Positions 18,797-28,943 of a stretch of 64,000 bases of DNA are shown piece by piece. The notes under the pieces are model-generated. The model was not told the DNA's origin, did not search any database, and saw only the letters and a program-made list of their open reading frames with translations. The position numbers and the translations under genes were made by a program. Each line of letters opens with the position of its first letter. Within the stretch, counting starts at the first letter, position 1. Source of the DNA: Kosakonia sp. BYX6 (GTDB lineage Bacteria > Pseudomonadota > Gammaproteobacteria > Enterobacterales > Enterobacteriaceae); contig NZ_CP151800.1 in assembly GCF_038449125.1 (NCBI RefSeq), positions 2,080,406-2,144,405 of the forward strand, in the 5' to 3' direction.

Positions 18797-20140
18797 ATGA
18801 ACAAAGCAGAAAAGGTCGTCTGGACCGAAGGTATGTTTCTGCGCCCTCATCACTTTCAGCGTGCGGAAAGCTACTTGCAGCATCATATTCGCGAGTGGGG
18901 GACACTGCAGCGCCCATATCTTTGGGGCTACCTTGATATCGAGCTGGACGACGCCATGCTTCGCCAGGGCTGCATTGCATTAAGCTATGCCAGCGGCTTG
19001 CTACCAGACGGTACATTCTTCTCATTCAATGATGCCCGCCAGGCACCTACACCGTTGGCGATCCCGGATAACATCAGCAATGAACGTGTTGTTCTTGCGC
19101 TGCCTGCCCGCCGTGGTGGGCGTGATGAAGTGATATTCAGCGAAGAGAAAGATTCTCTGGCGCGTTATATCACCTGGGAAAGCGAAGTCGATGACGACAA
19201 CGCCATGTCGGTCGGCCCTGCGGCGGTGCAGTTTGGGCGCTTGCGCCTCAAGCTGATGCTGGAAAAAGATCTCAGCGCCGAGTGGACAGCCATTGGCGTG
19301 GCGCACGTGCTCGAAAAACGCAACGATAACCAAGTACGCATCGATAGCCGCTATATCCCGCCGATGTTGAACGCCGTTAACAGCGCTTCGCTCTACGCAA
19401 CCATCAACGATCTGCAAAGCCTGCTGGTGCAACGTAGCCAGCAAATTGGCCAACGTCTGCGCCAGCCGGGGCGTTTTAACACCTCTGAAATGGTGGAGTT
19501 CACGCTGCTGGCGTTGATCAATCATCATGTTGGGCAGATCTCTCATTTAAAAACGCTGCCGATGATCCATCCGGAAGAGTTATGGCGCAGCTGGCTGGCG
19601 TTTGCCACCGAGCTAACTACATGGACGGCATCCCGCTCTCCCGACGAGTCACTGCCAGTCTATGACCATGACGATCTCGCCGGTTGCTTCAGCAAATTGC
19701 AATTGATGCTACGCCAGGGCCTGTCGCTGGTCATGGAAGAGCACGCTATCCAGCTGCCGCTGACCGAACGGACGCACGGTCTGAATATTGCGACTTTGCC
19801 GACCACCACCATGGCGCGCGAGTTTGGTTTTGTGCTGGCAGTCAAGGCCAGCGTTCCTGGCGAGATCCTGCAAACCCATTTCCCGGCGCAGATGAAAGTG
19901 GCGCCCGTCACCAAAATCCGCGACCTGGTTCAGCTACAACTGCCGGGCATGATGCTGCGCGCCATGCCTGTCGCACCGCCGCAAATTCCATGGCATGCCG
20001 GTTACAACTATTTCGAGTTGGAAAAAGGCGGCGAGCTCTGGAACGAAATGGAAAAATCGGGCGCGTTCGCACTGCATCTGGCGGGCGAATTCCCGGGTCT
20101 TGATATGGAGTTTTGGGCCATCCGTAGCCCGACTGAATAA
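18797..20140 (+). CDS. tssK: T6SS baseplate protein TssK
   Basis: TssK forms trimers that connect the baseplate to the TssL/TssM membrane complex. The 447-residue protein has the family N-terminus KVVWTEGMFLRPHHFQ, the central helical part (LALPARRGGRDEV, then SEMVEFTLLALINHHVG) and the C-terminal domain with MRAMPVAPPQIP-like and YFELEKGGELWNEM stretches that bind TssL. It starts behind AGGAAAA and is followed 17 bases later by tssL. Confidence 0.93.
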   Translation: MNKAEKVVWTEGMFLRPHHFQRAESYLQHHIREWGTLQRPYLWGYLDIELDDAMLRQGCIALSYASGLLPDGTFFSFNDARQAPTPLAIPDNISNERVVLALPARRGGRDEVIFSEEKDSLARYITWESEVDDDNAMSVGPAAVQFGRLRLKLMLEKDLSAEWTAIGVAHVLEKRNDNQVRIDSRYIPPMLNAVNSASLYATINDLQSLLVQRSQQIGQRLRQPGRFNTSEMVEFTLLALINHHVGQISHLKTLPMIHPEELWRSWLAFATELTTWTASRSPDESLPVYDHDDLAGCFSKLQLMLRQGLSLVMEEHAIQLPLTERTHGLNIATLPTTTMAREFGFVLAVKASVPGEILQTHFPAQMKVAPVTKIRDLVQLQLPGMMLRAMPVAPPQIPWHAGYNYFELEKGGELWNEMEKSGAFALHLAGEFPGLDMEFWAIRSPTE

Positions 20141-20157
20141 CACAGCGAGCGCACAAT

Positions 20158-21396
20158 ATGCAGGAACAACATGCCTCCGGCAGCGATGCCACCCTGGCAG
20201 GAGCAAGTGGCAATAATCCGTTAGTTGCAGCCGCTAACCCGCTGCTCAACGCGATACCGCAGATCCGCTATTCGGTCTCTCATGACGATCAAAGCGGTCT
20301 GCGTCAGCACCTGATTGATGAAATCCGCCGTTTTGAAGTGCGCTGCCAGCAATCGGGTCTGGCTTATGAGGTTATCGTTGGCGCGCGTTACTGTTTATGC
20401 ACCGCGCTGGATGAAGCCGCCGCACTCACGCCGTGGGGAAGCCGTGGCGTCTGGTCCGGCAGTGGTTTGTTGGTAACGTTTCACAATGAAACCTGGGGCG
20501 GTGAAAAGTTCTTCCAGTTACTTGCGCGTTTGTCGCAAAACCCGCGCGAACATATTGCGCTGCTGGAACTGATCAATTTCTGTCTGCTGCTGGGCTTCGA
20601 AGGGCGTTACCGTGTAATGGACAACGGTCGTACGCAGCTTGAAACCATCAAACAACGCCTATGGCAAATGATCCGCGGCGTGCGTGGTAACTATCCGCCG
20701 CCGCTCTCACCGCACCCGGAAGATCAACCGGTCATGCGCAAGCTGTGGCGTCCGGTGATCCCTTTGTGGGCGTGCGTTGGCCTGGCAGGTTTCCTGGCGT
20801 GTCTGTTCTATATTGTCCTCAACTGGCGTCTGGGCGACAGCACCAGCCCGGTACTGGCAAAAATCTATCAGACCTCATTGCCCGAAGCCTCAATCCAACA
20901 GCCTGTACAAAATGTGCCGCCAGTTCTCAATTTGCGCGCGTTCTTGCGTCCTGAAATTCAGGCCGGTTTGGTGGCTGTGCGGGATGAAGCCGACCGCAGC
21001 GTCGTGACATTAAAAGGCGATGGTTTGTTTACCTCTGGTTCGACGGTCGCGCGTGAAAGCTACGAGCCGGTTATCGACCGCGTCGCGCAAGCGATGAACA
21101 ACGTCAGCGGCAGAATTCTGGTCGTCGGCTATAGCGATAACGTGCCGATTCGCAGCGCGCGCTTCCCGTCAAATTATGAGTTATCACTGGAACGTGCGCG
21201 TTCGGTACAGTCGCTGCTGCAAAAACACCTTTCGCAGCCAGAACGCGTGAAAGCCGAAGGGCGAGGGGAGATGAACCCGATCGCGCCAAACAACACGGCT
21301 GAAAACCGCGCGCGTAACCGCCGTGTCGAAATTACTTTGCTGGTGTCGCCGGATAATACGGCCGCCGAGCTGAACGGATTGCTGCAAGGAAACTAA
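20158..21396 (+). CDS. tssL: T6SS membrane protein TssL with C-terminal OmpA-like domain
   Basis: TssL (DotU/IcmH family) is an inner-membrane part of the T6SS membrane complex. It has 412 residues. A cytoplasmic helical domain spans about 35-185 (conserved YCLCTALDEAA and ETWGGEKFFQLL). One membrane segment lies near 200-222 (WACVGLAGFLACLFYIVL). A periplasmic OmpA-like peptidoglycan-binding domain covers about 275-400 (GYSDNVPIRSARFPSNYELS and NRARNRRVEITL). This fused 'specialised' form fixes the complex directly to the cell wall, so no separate TagL is needed. It ends two bases before tssM. Confidence 0.94.
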   Translation: MQEQHASGSDATLAGASGNNPLVAAANPLLNAIPQIRYSVSHDDQSGLRQHLIDEIRRFEVRCQQSGLAYEVIVGARYCLCTALDEAAALTPWGSRGVWSGSGLLVTFHNETWGGEKFFQLLARLSQNPREHIALLELINFCLLLGFEGRYRVMDNGRTQLETIKQRLWQMIRGVRGNYPPPLSPHPEDQPVMRKLWRPVIPLWACVGLAGFLACLFYIVLNWRLGDSTSPVLAKIYQTSLPEASIQQPVQNVPPVLNLRAFLRPEIQAGLVAVRDEADRSVVTLKGDGLFTSGSTVARESYEPVIDRVAQAMNNVSGRILVVGYSDNVPIRSARFPSNYELSLERARSVQSLLQKHLSQPERVKAEGRGEMNPIAPNNTAENRARNRRVEITLLVSPDNTAAELNGLLQGN

Positions 21397-21398
21397 GG

Positions 21399-24300
21399 AT
21401 GAATATGTTGCTTTCATTGCTGACCAACCGCATTTTGTGGGGGTTCCTTGGCGTAACGGGGCTGGCTGCTGTTATCTGGATGATTGGTCCGTTGCTCTCT
21501 GTCGTGGATTCCCGCCCGCTTGAGTCAGAGCAAAACCGCATGATAACCATTGCGGTGATGTACCTGATTTGGGTTCACAGCCACATTGTGCCGCGCCTGT
21601 ATAACGCCTGGCTCAACCGTAAGCTGATGGACAACCTGAAAAGTGACGAGGCGAAAGATCCTGGCGAACGTCATCGCCTGACGAACGACGATCAGGTGCT
21701 GAACGAACGTTTCGAAGAAGCGGCACAGGTGCTGAAAAAGGCGCACTTCAATCAACCTGGTCATCGCGGTCAGTGGGCACAGCGTTTCAGTACGCAATAC
21801 CTCTATCAATTACCGTGGTATGTGATTATTGGCGCCCCCGGTTCCGGTAAAACTACGGCACTCGTGAACTCTGGCCTGCAATTCCCCCTCGCCGACCGGT
21901 TTGGTAAAACCGCGCTGCGCGGGATTGGCGGGACGCGCAACTGCGACTGGTGGTTTACCAATGAAGCCGTGCTGCTGGACACCGCCGGGCGTTACACCAC
22001 GCAGGAGAGCGAGCAAGTTCAGGATGCGAGTGAATGGACGAAGTTCCTCGGTCTGCTGCAAAAATATCGCCGTCGTCAGCCGATCAACGGCGTCATCGTC
22101 ACCATCAGCATTGCCGATCTGCTGACTCAATCGGCAGAAGCCTCCCGTGAACAAGCGCTAAACCTACGCCAGCGTCTGACCGAACTGCACGAACAATTGG
22201 GTATCCGCTTCCCGGTGTATGTGCTGGTCACTAAAGCGGACTTGCTGAAAGGCTTTCGTGCTTACTTTGCGGGCTTTGATAAAGCGCAACGTGACCAAAT
22301 CTGGGGCTTCACGTTCCCGTGGGAAAAAGCCAAACTGGCGGACTTCGATCTGCAAGGCAGTTTTCTTCAGGAGTTCGCATTGCTGCAACAGCGGCTGGAT
22401 GCGGCTCTGCCGGATACGTTACTGCGTGAAAGCGACGCGCAGGCCCGCGCCGAATGTTTCCTGTTCCCGCAGGAGTTCGCTGCACTTCGCCCGCTGCTCT
22501 CTGATTATCTGAATACCATTTTTGCGCGTTCTAACTTCGAAACAGAGTTCTCTCCACGCGGTATCTATTTTGCCAGCGGTACGCAGGAAGGCCTGCCGTT
22601 TGACCGCGTAATGGGCGAGCTAAACCGCGCATTGTCTCTACCGCAAGGGAAATCCGGCGAGAACTGGGACTCCGTCAGTAAAGAGGAGCCGGTACCGGGT
22701 GGGAAAGGGCAAAGCTTCTTTATTAAACATGTGCTGCAAAACGTCATTTTCCAGGAAGCGGGCATTGCCGGGCAAAACCGCTGGTGGGAACTGCGTAGCC
22801 GGGCGGTGATTTGGTCTGGTTATGCGGCACTGCTGGCGCTGCTTATCATCATTAGCGCATTGTGGTTTACCAGTTACGGCAACAACAAAGATTATCTCGA
22901 CGAAGTGCAGGCAAAAGTGCCAGCGTTGGATCAGCAGATCAAAGCGTTGCGTAACCGCCAACAGGGCGATTTGTTTGCGCTGCTACCGCTGCTAAATGGC
23001 CTTTCCGCACTGCCGCAAAGTGAAGAGTTCGACATCAATAACCCACCGATTACCCGTCGTATGGGGTTGTATCGTGGGAATGACGTCTCTGACGCTTCGC
23101 AAGCACTGTATCAAAAAGCACTTCAACAGATGTTGCTGCCGGAAGTGGCGATGCGCATCACGACCTGGCTACGTAACGACAATGGCAGCGATGTGGAATA
23201 CAGCTATGAAGCGCTGAAAGCCTACCAGATGCTCTACCAGCCGAAACATTATGACGGTAAGTTCCTGCATTCGTGGGTGATGCTCAATCTGGAGCGTAAT
23301 CTGCCGCAAAATGTGACTAAAGCGCAGATTCGCCAACTGGAATGGCATCTTTCGCAACTGCTGGAACTGCAAATTCAATCTTCACCGTATGCCAAAGATG
23401 AGACGTTGATCAGCCGCGAGCAGGCGCTAATCAACCAGCAACCGCTCTCAACACGCGTTTATGGTCGCCTGAAACGTTTGCTGGTGCGTGATGAAAACTT
23501 AAAACCGGTGTCGCTGGCGACGCTGGGTGGCCCGCAAAGCGAGCTGGTGTTTTCACGTAAAAGCGGCAAACCGGTGAATGAAGGGCTGCCGGGTTTGTAC
23601 ACGCCGGACGGTTACTGGAACAGCTTCAATGCGCAAATCGCACCGGTGACCGCGTCATTACATGAAGATGATGTCTGGGTACTGGGCGCGACAACGCAAC
23701 CGGAAGATAAACAGCAGACGGATAACGCGGTGCGCCAGTTGTATGCCCGCGACTTTATCACCCTCTGGGATAGCTTCTTAAGCGATATCCAGTTGAACAA
23801 CAGTGCGGATCTGAATCAGCGTATCAACACCGCGCGTTTGCTGTCCGGTAACAACTCGCCGCTGCGCCGCCTGGTGATGAACCTCAGCCAGCAACTCAAG
23901 CTGGCTCGTGATGAACCGGGTGAAGAAGAGAAAGCGAAAAGCACCGAGAGCGGCAACCGTGGAACTCAGATGCTGGAATCGTTGTTCAGTAAGCATGAGA
24001 ACGGAACCGCAGCCGGTAATGCCGCCGCCAATCAAACGCCGGAACAGCGCGTGACGGAGCATTTTGCGCCTATTATCGAACTGGCTCAGCCGTTGGAAAA
24101 AGGCGGCAAAACCATCGTCTTTGATGATTTCCTCAAACAAGTGGATGAGCTTTATCGTTACTTGACTGCCGTGCAAGATGCCGCCAACAGCGGCATGCCA
24201 GCGCCAGGTGGTGAAGCCATCAGTCGCTTGCAGGCCAGCGCCGGACGCTTGCCTGGCGGATTACAAACCATGTTCAGCAATATGGCGGTGGGCGCCAGCA

Positions 24301-25013
24301 GCGATACCCAACGCCGGGATCTGGACAATGTGCGTAAACGTATCAGCGTCGAAGTCGGCAGCTTCTGTCGCCAGGCGATCGCCGGACGTTACCCGCTGGT
24401 ACGTTCCGCCAACAGCGAAGTGACGCCGGACGATCTGGCGCGCATGTTCGCACCGGGCACAGGCCTGATGGATGTTTTCTTCCGCGATAATTTGACCAAT
24501 AAAGTGGATACCACGCAGTCGACATGGCGCTTTATGCCCGGGATCGACGGTAAAACATTACCGGGTAGCGAAGGTGTGTTGGTGCCATTTCAGCAGGCGC
24601 AATCAATTCGCGATGCCTTCTTTGCTAACGGCAGCGCAACCCCCTCTTTTCGTACCACCGTGCGTACGGTGCGGATGGATAACACTATCCTGAACCTGAC
24701 GCTCGATGTTGACGGTCAGATACTGCGTTACAGCCACGGCCCGCAGGCAGTACAAATTGTCAGTTGGCCGGGAACGGGTGGAACCAACCAGGTACGTATG
24801 CAATTGGGCTTAGCTAACGGAACGACCGCGACGCTGGTCACCAACGGTGCGTGGGCGTTGAATCGCTTTTTCGATAAAGCACGCGTGAGCCCTGGCAGCA
24901 GTAGCCTGAGCCGCCAGGCGACATTCACGGTTGACGGGCATCAGGTAACACTGGAATTTGCACCTAATAGTATCCGCAACCCGTTCCAGCTTCCCCGTTT
25001 CGCATGTCCTTGA
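21399..25013 (+). CDS. tssM: T6SS membrane protein TssM (IcmF)
   Basis: TssM is the central inner-membrane spine of the T6SS, with a cytoplasmic NTPase-like domain and a large periplasmic part that contacts TssJ. It has 1204 residues. Two membrane segments lie near the N-terminus, the Walker A motif GAPGSGKTT at 145-153, a G3-like LLDTAGRY near 192, and a third membrane segment around 465-485 (ALLALLIIISALWF). The remainder is periplasmic, ending in the beta-domain FTVDGHQVTLEFAPNSIRNPF. The intact Walker A indicates a nucleotide-binding type. ATG 21399 or 21405 could start it; AAGGA supports either. Confidence 0.95.
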   Translation: MNMLLSLLTNRILWGFLGVTGLAAVIWMIGPLLSVVDSRPLESEQNRMITIAVMYLIWVHSHIVPRLYNAWLNRKLMDNLKSDEAKDPGERHRLTNDDQVLNERFEEAAQVLKKAHFNQPGHRGQWAQRFSTQYLYQLPWYVIIGAPGSGKTTALVNSGLQFPLADRFGKTALRGIGGTRNCDWWFTNEAVLLDTAGRYTTQESEQVQDASEWTKFLGLLQKYRRRQPINGVIVTISIADLLTQSAEASREQALNLRQRLTELHEQLGIRFPVYVLVTKADLLKGFRAYFAGFDKAQRDQIWGFTFPWEKAKLADFDLQGSFLQEFALLQQRLDAALPDTLLRESDAQARAECFLFPQEFAALRPLLSDYLNTIFARSNFETEFSPRGIYFASGTQEGLPFDRVMGELNRALSLPQGKSGENWDSVSKEEPVPGGKGQSFFIKHVLQNVIFQEAGIAGQNRWWELRSRAVIWSGYAALLALLIIISALWFTSYGNNKDYLDEVQAKVPALDQQIKALRNRQQGDLFALLPLLNGLSALPQSEEFDINNPPITRRMGLYRGNDVSDASQALYQKALQQMLLPEVAMRITTWLRNDNGSDVEYSYEALKAYQMLYQPKHYDGKFLHSWVMLNLERNLPQNVTKAQIRQLEWHLSQLLELQIQSSPYAKDETLISREQALINQQPLSTRVYGRLKRLLVRDENLKPVSLATLGGPQSELVFSRKSGKPVNEGLPGLYTPDGYWNSFNAQIAPVTASLHEDDVWVLGATTQPEDKQQTDNAVRQLYARDFITLWDSFLSDIQLNNSADLNQRINTARLLSGNNSPLRRLVMNLSQQLKLARDEPGEEEKAKSTESGNRGTQMLESLFSKHENGTAAGNAAANQTPEQRVTEHFAPIIELAQPLEKGGKTIVFDDFLKQVDELYRYLTAVQDAANSGMPAPGGEAISRLQASAGRLPGGLQTMFSNMAVGASSDTQRRDLDNVRKRISVEVGSFCRQAIAGRYPLVRSANSEVTPDDLARMFAPGTGLMDVFFRDNLTNKVDTTQSTWRFMPGIDGKTLPGSEGVLVPFQQAQSIRDAFFANGSATPSFRTTVRTVRMDNTILNLTLDVDGQILRYSHGPQAVQIVSWPGTGGTNQVRMQLGLANGTTATLVTNGAWALNRFFDKARVSPGSSSLSRQATFTVDGHQVTLEFAPNSIRNPFQLPRFACP

Positions 25014-25031
25014 ACTGCAAAGGAACGCCTA

Positions 25032-25742
25032 ATGACTACGACTTTTGCAATTAGCTGGTATGGAAAATTGCCCAGTGCGGGCGATTTTTTACAGCGCCGT
25101 TTCCCTGACGCTCTCCAGCGCCAATGGTCCCACTGGTTTCAGGTGGGGCTGATGAACTGGCAAAAAGAAGAACAGCGCGCCAGCGATCGGCAGTTCAGCA
25201 ATGCGCCTATCTGGAATTTTGTTGTGCCACCGATGCTCGGTGGGCAGCAGGTACAAATGGGCTGCTTATTACCGGGGCGCGACAGCGTAGGCCGCCAGTA
25301 TCCGCTCTGCGCGCTGATGGCGATTAACCCGCTGGAGTGGACGCCACGCCATCTGGCTCAGGCCGGTGACTGGTATGAGCAATTGGGCCGCACCATGTTA
25401 CATGCCGTGCGCAATGGCTTCTCTCCGGAACAGCTCGACATGGCGCTGCTCTCCATTCCGCCGGTACAACTGGTGGAGCCGGAAACGCGCTCGGAAATTC
25501 TTGATGTCATTGGCTACGAAGGCGATGGCGAATCAACGATTGGCTGGCGACAGGCCGCTGAATGTTTCGATCCGCTGCGCCAGATCAGTTTCTGGTGGAC
25601 CAACCGCAGCGACGGTTACCCGCTTTATACCCATGTGCATAGCGGTAATTTTACCGGGCAGCTGTTTACCTTGTTGTTTGACCCGGCGGGCGGCGCAAGA
25701 CCCGGACGTCACGGTCTGTATCCACCTATGTTTGAAGAATAA
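25032..25742 (+). CDS. tagF: T6SS-associated protein TagF
   Basis: TagF (ImpM family) is a post-translational repressor of T6SS firing, studied in Pseudomonas, where it acts with the FHA protein. The 236-residue protein has the family start WYGKLPSAGDFLQRRFP and the conserved FVVPPMLGG and GLLLPGRDSVGRQYPL-like stretch (here CLLPGRDSVGRQYPLC). Its presence fits the FHA, kinase and phosphatase genes found downstream. It lies 18 bases after tssM and 11 before tssA. Confidence 0.9.
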   Translation: MTTTFAISWYGKLPSAGDFLQRRFPDALQRQWSHWFQVGLMNWQKEEQRASDRQFSNAPIWNFVVPPMLGGQQVQMGCLLPGRDSVGRQYPLCALMAINPLEWTPRHLAQAGDWYEQLGRTMLHAVRNGFSPEQLDMALLSIPPVQLVEPETRSEILDVIGYEGDGESTIGWRQAAECFDPLRQISFWWTNRSDGYPLYTHVHSGNFTGQLFTLLFDPAGGARPGRHGLYPPMFEE

Positions 25743-25753
25743 GCAGGTTGCGG

Positions 25754-26770
25754 ATGACTATTGAATCCTTACTCGCTCCGGTGGCCCCGGAGCAGCCGTG
25801 CGGTGAAAACCTGGAGTACGACGCCGATTTCCAGGCCATGGAACAGGCGAGTCTTGGCAAAGCCGAGCAGCAATTTGGTAACACTATTATTCCCGCCGAA
25901 CCAGCCGACTGGACGCGCGTGGAAAAACTGGCCACCGGGCTGCTGGCGCGGACCAAAGATATCCGCGTGATGATGGCGCTGACTCATGCCTGGACTCGAC
26001 GTCGCGGGCTGGAAGGCTATGCTGATGGTTTGATGTTGCTCGGGCAAGCACTGGCGCTCTACTGGGATCAGCTTTGGCCATCCCTGACCGACGGCGGCGA
26101 ATTCGACCCGTTTTATCGTATTAACGCGCTGGCCGGGTTAAGTGATAAATCCGCACTCACCACCACGTTGCGCCAGTGCATCTTGTTACGCAGCAACGGT
26201 GACGAGCTGATCTTACGTGACGCGCAGGCGCTGCTTGATGGCAGTAAAACAGAATGTGCGGGCTACCCCGGCGGACGGGTACGTCTGATTGATGAACTGA
26301 CGCGCGGCGGTCAGCCCGGTATTGATGCTATCGGACAAATCGAAGGGCGTCTGCAAACCATCCGTACATGGCTGCTGGAACAACTTGGCGAAAGCGGGGT
26401 GCCGGAAATGGAACAGTTACTCAAGACCGTCGGGATGGTCGCAGGTGTCAGCCGCGCTTCCCGTAGCGATGAGCAGCAAGAGACGTCAGAACAACCTACA
26501 CAGGAAAGCAATGCATCACAGCCTGTAGCCGCAGTGCCGCTACCCGCGAATGCCGACTGGCGCAGTGCGCAGGTCACGACGCGAGCGGATGCGCAATTGA
26601 TGCTGGAAAAAGTGAAACAGTACTTCGCCCAGCATGAACCCAGCCATCCCGCACCGCTGATGATTGACCGTGTACAGCGGTTAATCGAATTGGATTTTAT
26701 GGAGATTATTCGCGATCTGGCACCGGACGGCGTCAATCAGTTGCAAAACATCTTTGGGCGTCAAGACTGA
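25754..26770 (+). CDS. tssA: T6SS protein TssA
   Basis: TssA primes assembly of baseplate and sheath-tube. The 338-residue protein carries the ImpA N-terminal domain (LLAPVAPEQPCGENLEYDADF, then DIRVMMALTHAWTRRRGLEGYADGL), a linker rich in Gln, Ser and Ala around 230-265, and a short C-terminal region ending EIIRDLAPDGVNQLQNIFG. That tail length fits the shorter TssA class rather than the long ring-forming one. ATG 25754 is chosen because AGCAGG lies 7 bases upstream; a TTG two codons earlier is less likely. Confidence 0.9.
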   Translation: MTIESLLAPVAPEQPCGENLEYDADFQAMEQASLGKAEQQFGNTIIPAEPADWTRVEKLATGLLARTKDIRVMMALTHAWTRRRGLEGYADGLMLLGQALALYWDQLWPSLTDGGEFDPFYRINALAGLSDKSALTTTLRQCILLRSNGDELILRDAQALLDGSKTECAGYPGGRVRLIDELTRGGQPGIDAIGQIEGRLQTIRTWLLEQLGESGVPEMEQLLKTVGMVAGVSRASRSDEQQETSEQPTQESNASQPVAAVPLPANADWRSAQVTTRADAQLMLEKVKQYFAQHEPSHPAPLMIDRVQRLIELDFMEIIRDLAPDGVNQLQNIFGRQD

Positions 26771-26844
26771 CGCAAACCGCGTTATGAAGGCAGGCGTGTT
26801 GTCTGTCATCAAACCTTCACCGCGCATATTCGATGGAGAACATC

Positions 26845-27369
26845 ATGGCAATGAGTAACAGTGGTCAGAAATTTATCGCCCGCAACCGCGCACCGCGCGT
26901 ACAGATCGAGTACGACGTGGAAGTCTACGGCGCGGAGCGCAAAATCCAGCTTCCGTTTGTGATGGGCGTAATGGCGGATCTGGTAGGGAAACCGGTGGAG
27001 AACTTACCCTCCATTGAGGAGCGTAAATTCCTCGAAATCGACGTCGACAACTTCGACGAACGCATGAAAGCGTTGAAACCGCGCGTGGCGTTTAACGTCG
27101 ACAACACCCTGACCGGTGAAGGCCGTCTGAACGTTGATTTAACCTTCGACAGCATGGACGATTTCCTGCCGGACGCTGTTGCCCGCAAAGTGGAACCGTT
27201 AAACAAACTGCTGGAAGCGCGTACCCAGCTTTCCAACCTGCTGACCTATATGGACGGTAAAAACGGTGCCGAAGAGCTGATTGCCAAAGTGCTACAAGAT
27301 CCGACACTGCTGAAATCGCTCAGCCAGCTGCCGAACAGTGACGAGAGCGCGCAAGGTAAAGAGGAATAA
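26845..27369 (+). CDS. tssB: T6SS sheath small subunit TssB
   Basis: TssB (VipA) pairs with TssC to form the contractile sheath. The 174-residue protein has the conserved SGQKFIARNRAPRVQIEYDV start, LPFVMGVMADL and the VDLTFDSMDDFLPDAV stretch. The start at ATG 26845 is supported by TGGAGAA; another ATG four codons upstream is within that ribosome site. tssC follows after three bases, so the two subunits are made together. A 74-base gap separates it from tssA. Confidence 0.95.
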   Translation: MAMSNSGQKFIARNRAPRVQIEYDVEVYGAERKIQLPFVMGVMADLVGKPVENLPSIEERKFLEIDVDNFDERMKALKPRVAFNVDNTLTGEGRLNVDLTFDSMDDFLPDAVARKVEPLNKLLEARTQLSNLLTYMDGKNGAEELIAKVLQDPTLLKSLSQLPNSDESAQGKEE

Positions 27370-27372
27370 TTC

Positions 27373-28875
27373 ATGAGCAATCCTTCTCAACAACATGAAC
27401 AGCAGCAGGGCGCGCAGTCCTTTAGCCAGGACGAATTTAGCTCGCTGTTGAATAAAGAATTCCGCCCGAAAACCGATCAGGCGCGTTCGGCAGTAGAAAG
27501 CGCGGTGAAAACTCTGGCGCAGCAGGCGCTTGAAAATACCGTCACATTCTCTTCTGATACTTATCGCACCATTCAAAATCTGATTGCCGGTATCGATGAG
27601 AAGCTGTCACAGCAGATCAACCAGATTATTCACCATGATGAGTTCCAGAAACTGGAAAGCGCGTGGCGCGGTTTGAGCCATCTGGTGAATAACACCGAAA
27701 CCGATGAGATGCTGAAAATCCGCTTTATGAGCATCTCCAAGCAGGAACTGGGCCGCAACCTGAAGCGCTATAAAGGCGTGGGTTGGGACCAAAGCCCGCT
27801 GTTCAAAAAAATCTACGAAGAAGAGTATGGTCAATTCGGTGGCGAACCGTTTGGCTGCCTGGTTGGCGACTATTACTTCGATCACAGCCCGCAGGATGTT
27901 GAGCTGCTTGGCGAAATGGCGCGTATCGGTGCGGCGGCGCACTGTCCGTTTATCACCGGCACTGCACCGAGCGTAATGCAGATGGAGTCCTGGCAGGAAC
28001 TGGCGAATCCGCGCGATTTGACCAAAATCTTCCAGAACACCGAATACGCCGCATGGCGTTCGCTGCGTGAATCTGAAGATGCGCGTTACCTGGGCCTGGT
28101 GATGCCGCGCTTCTTGTCGCGTCTGCCGTACGGGATTCGCACCAACCCGGTTGATAGTTTCGACTTCGAAGAAGAGACCGAGGGTGCGAACCACAACAAT
28201 TACTCGTGGGCCAATGCCGCTTACGCCATGGCGACGAACATCAATCGCTCCTTCAAAGAATACGGCTGGTGCACCTCCATTCGCGGTGTGGAATCTGGCG
28301 GTGCGGTAGAAAACCTGCCTTGCCATACCTTCCCGAGCGATGACGGCGGCGTGGACATGAAATGCCCGACCGAAATTGCCATCAGCGACCGTCGCGAAGC
28401 GGAACTGGCGAAAAACGGCTTTATGCCGCTGATCCATCGCAAAAACTCTGACTTCGCGGCCTTTATTGGTGCGCAATCGCTGCAAAAACCGACCGAATAT
28501 CACGACGCCGATGCAACTGCCAACGCACGTCTGGCTTCTCGTCTGCCTTATCTGTTCGCCTGCTGTCGCTTCGCGCACTACCTGAAGTGCATTGTGCGCG
28601 ACAAAATTGGCTCCTTCCGCGAGCGCGATGAGATGGAACGTTGGTTGAACGACTGGGTAATGAACTACGTCGACGGTGACCCGGCTAACTCTTCGCAGGA
28701 AACCAAAGCGCGTAAACCGCTGGCGGCCGCGGAAGTGCAGGTTCAGGAAATCGAAGACAACCCAGGCTACTACGCAGCAAAATTCTTCCTGCGTCCGCAC
28801 TATCAGCTGGAAGGTCTGACCGTTTCTCTGCGTCTGGTTTCTAAACTGCCGTCGCTGAAAACCAAAGAGGCGTAA
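27373..28875 (+). CDS. tssC: T6SS sheath large subunit TssC
   Basis: TssC (VipB) is the large subunit of the contractile sheath. Its 500 residues include the typical SAVESAVKTLAQQAL, HHDEFQKLESAWRGLSHLV and FGCLVGDYYFDHSP stretches, LGLVMPRFLSRLPYG, and the C-terminal NPGYYAAKFFLRPHYQLEG that contacts TssB. The length is normal. It is followed by a hairpin and then by the low-GC tai4/tae4 pair, so the first operon segment appears to end here in part. Confidence 0.96.
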   Translation: MSNPSQQHEQQQGAQSFSQDEFSSLLNKEFRPKTDQARSAVESAVKTLAQQALENTVTFSSDTYRTIQNLIAGIDEKLSQQINQIIHHDEFQKLESAWRGLSHLVNNTETDEMLKIRFMSISKQELGRNLKRYKGVGWDQSPLFKKIYEEEYGQFGGEPFGCLVGDYYFDHSPQDVELLGEMARIGAAAHCPFITGTAPSVMQMESWQELANPRDLTKIFQNTEYAAWRSLRESEDARYLGLVMPRFLSRLPYGIRTNPVDSFDFEEETEGANHNNYSWANAAYAMATNINRSFKEYGWCTSIRGVESGGAVENLPCHTFPSDDGGVDMKCPTEIAISDRREAELAKNGFMPLIHRKNSDFAAFIGAQSLQKPTEYHDADATANARLASRLPYLFACCRFAHYLKCIVRDKIGSFRERDEMERWLNDWVMNYVDGDPANSSQETKARKPLAAAEVQVQEIEDNPGYYAAKFFLRPHYQLEGLTVSLRLVSKLPSLKTKEA

Positions 28876-28882
28876 GCCTGGC

Positions 28883-28912
28883 AGGCCGTAAGCATTAAAA
28901 CGCTTGCGGCCT
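28883..28912 (+). terminator. hairpin after tssC, probable partial terminator
   Basis: An 11-bp stem (AGGCCGTAAGC with GCTTGCGGCCT, one G-T pair) and 8-base loop lies 8 bases after the tssC stop. The following GGATTCATTTTC is only weakly T-rich, so termination may be incomplete or the hairpin may protect the 3' end of the abundant sheath mRNA. Confidence 0.6.
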
Positions 28913-28943
28913 GGATTCATTTTCACAAACAGAAGGATATGTG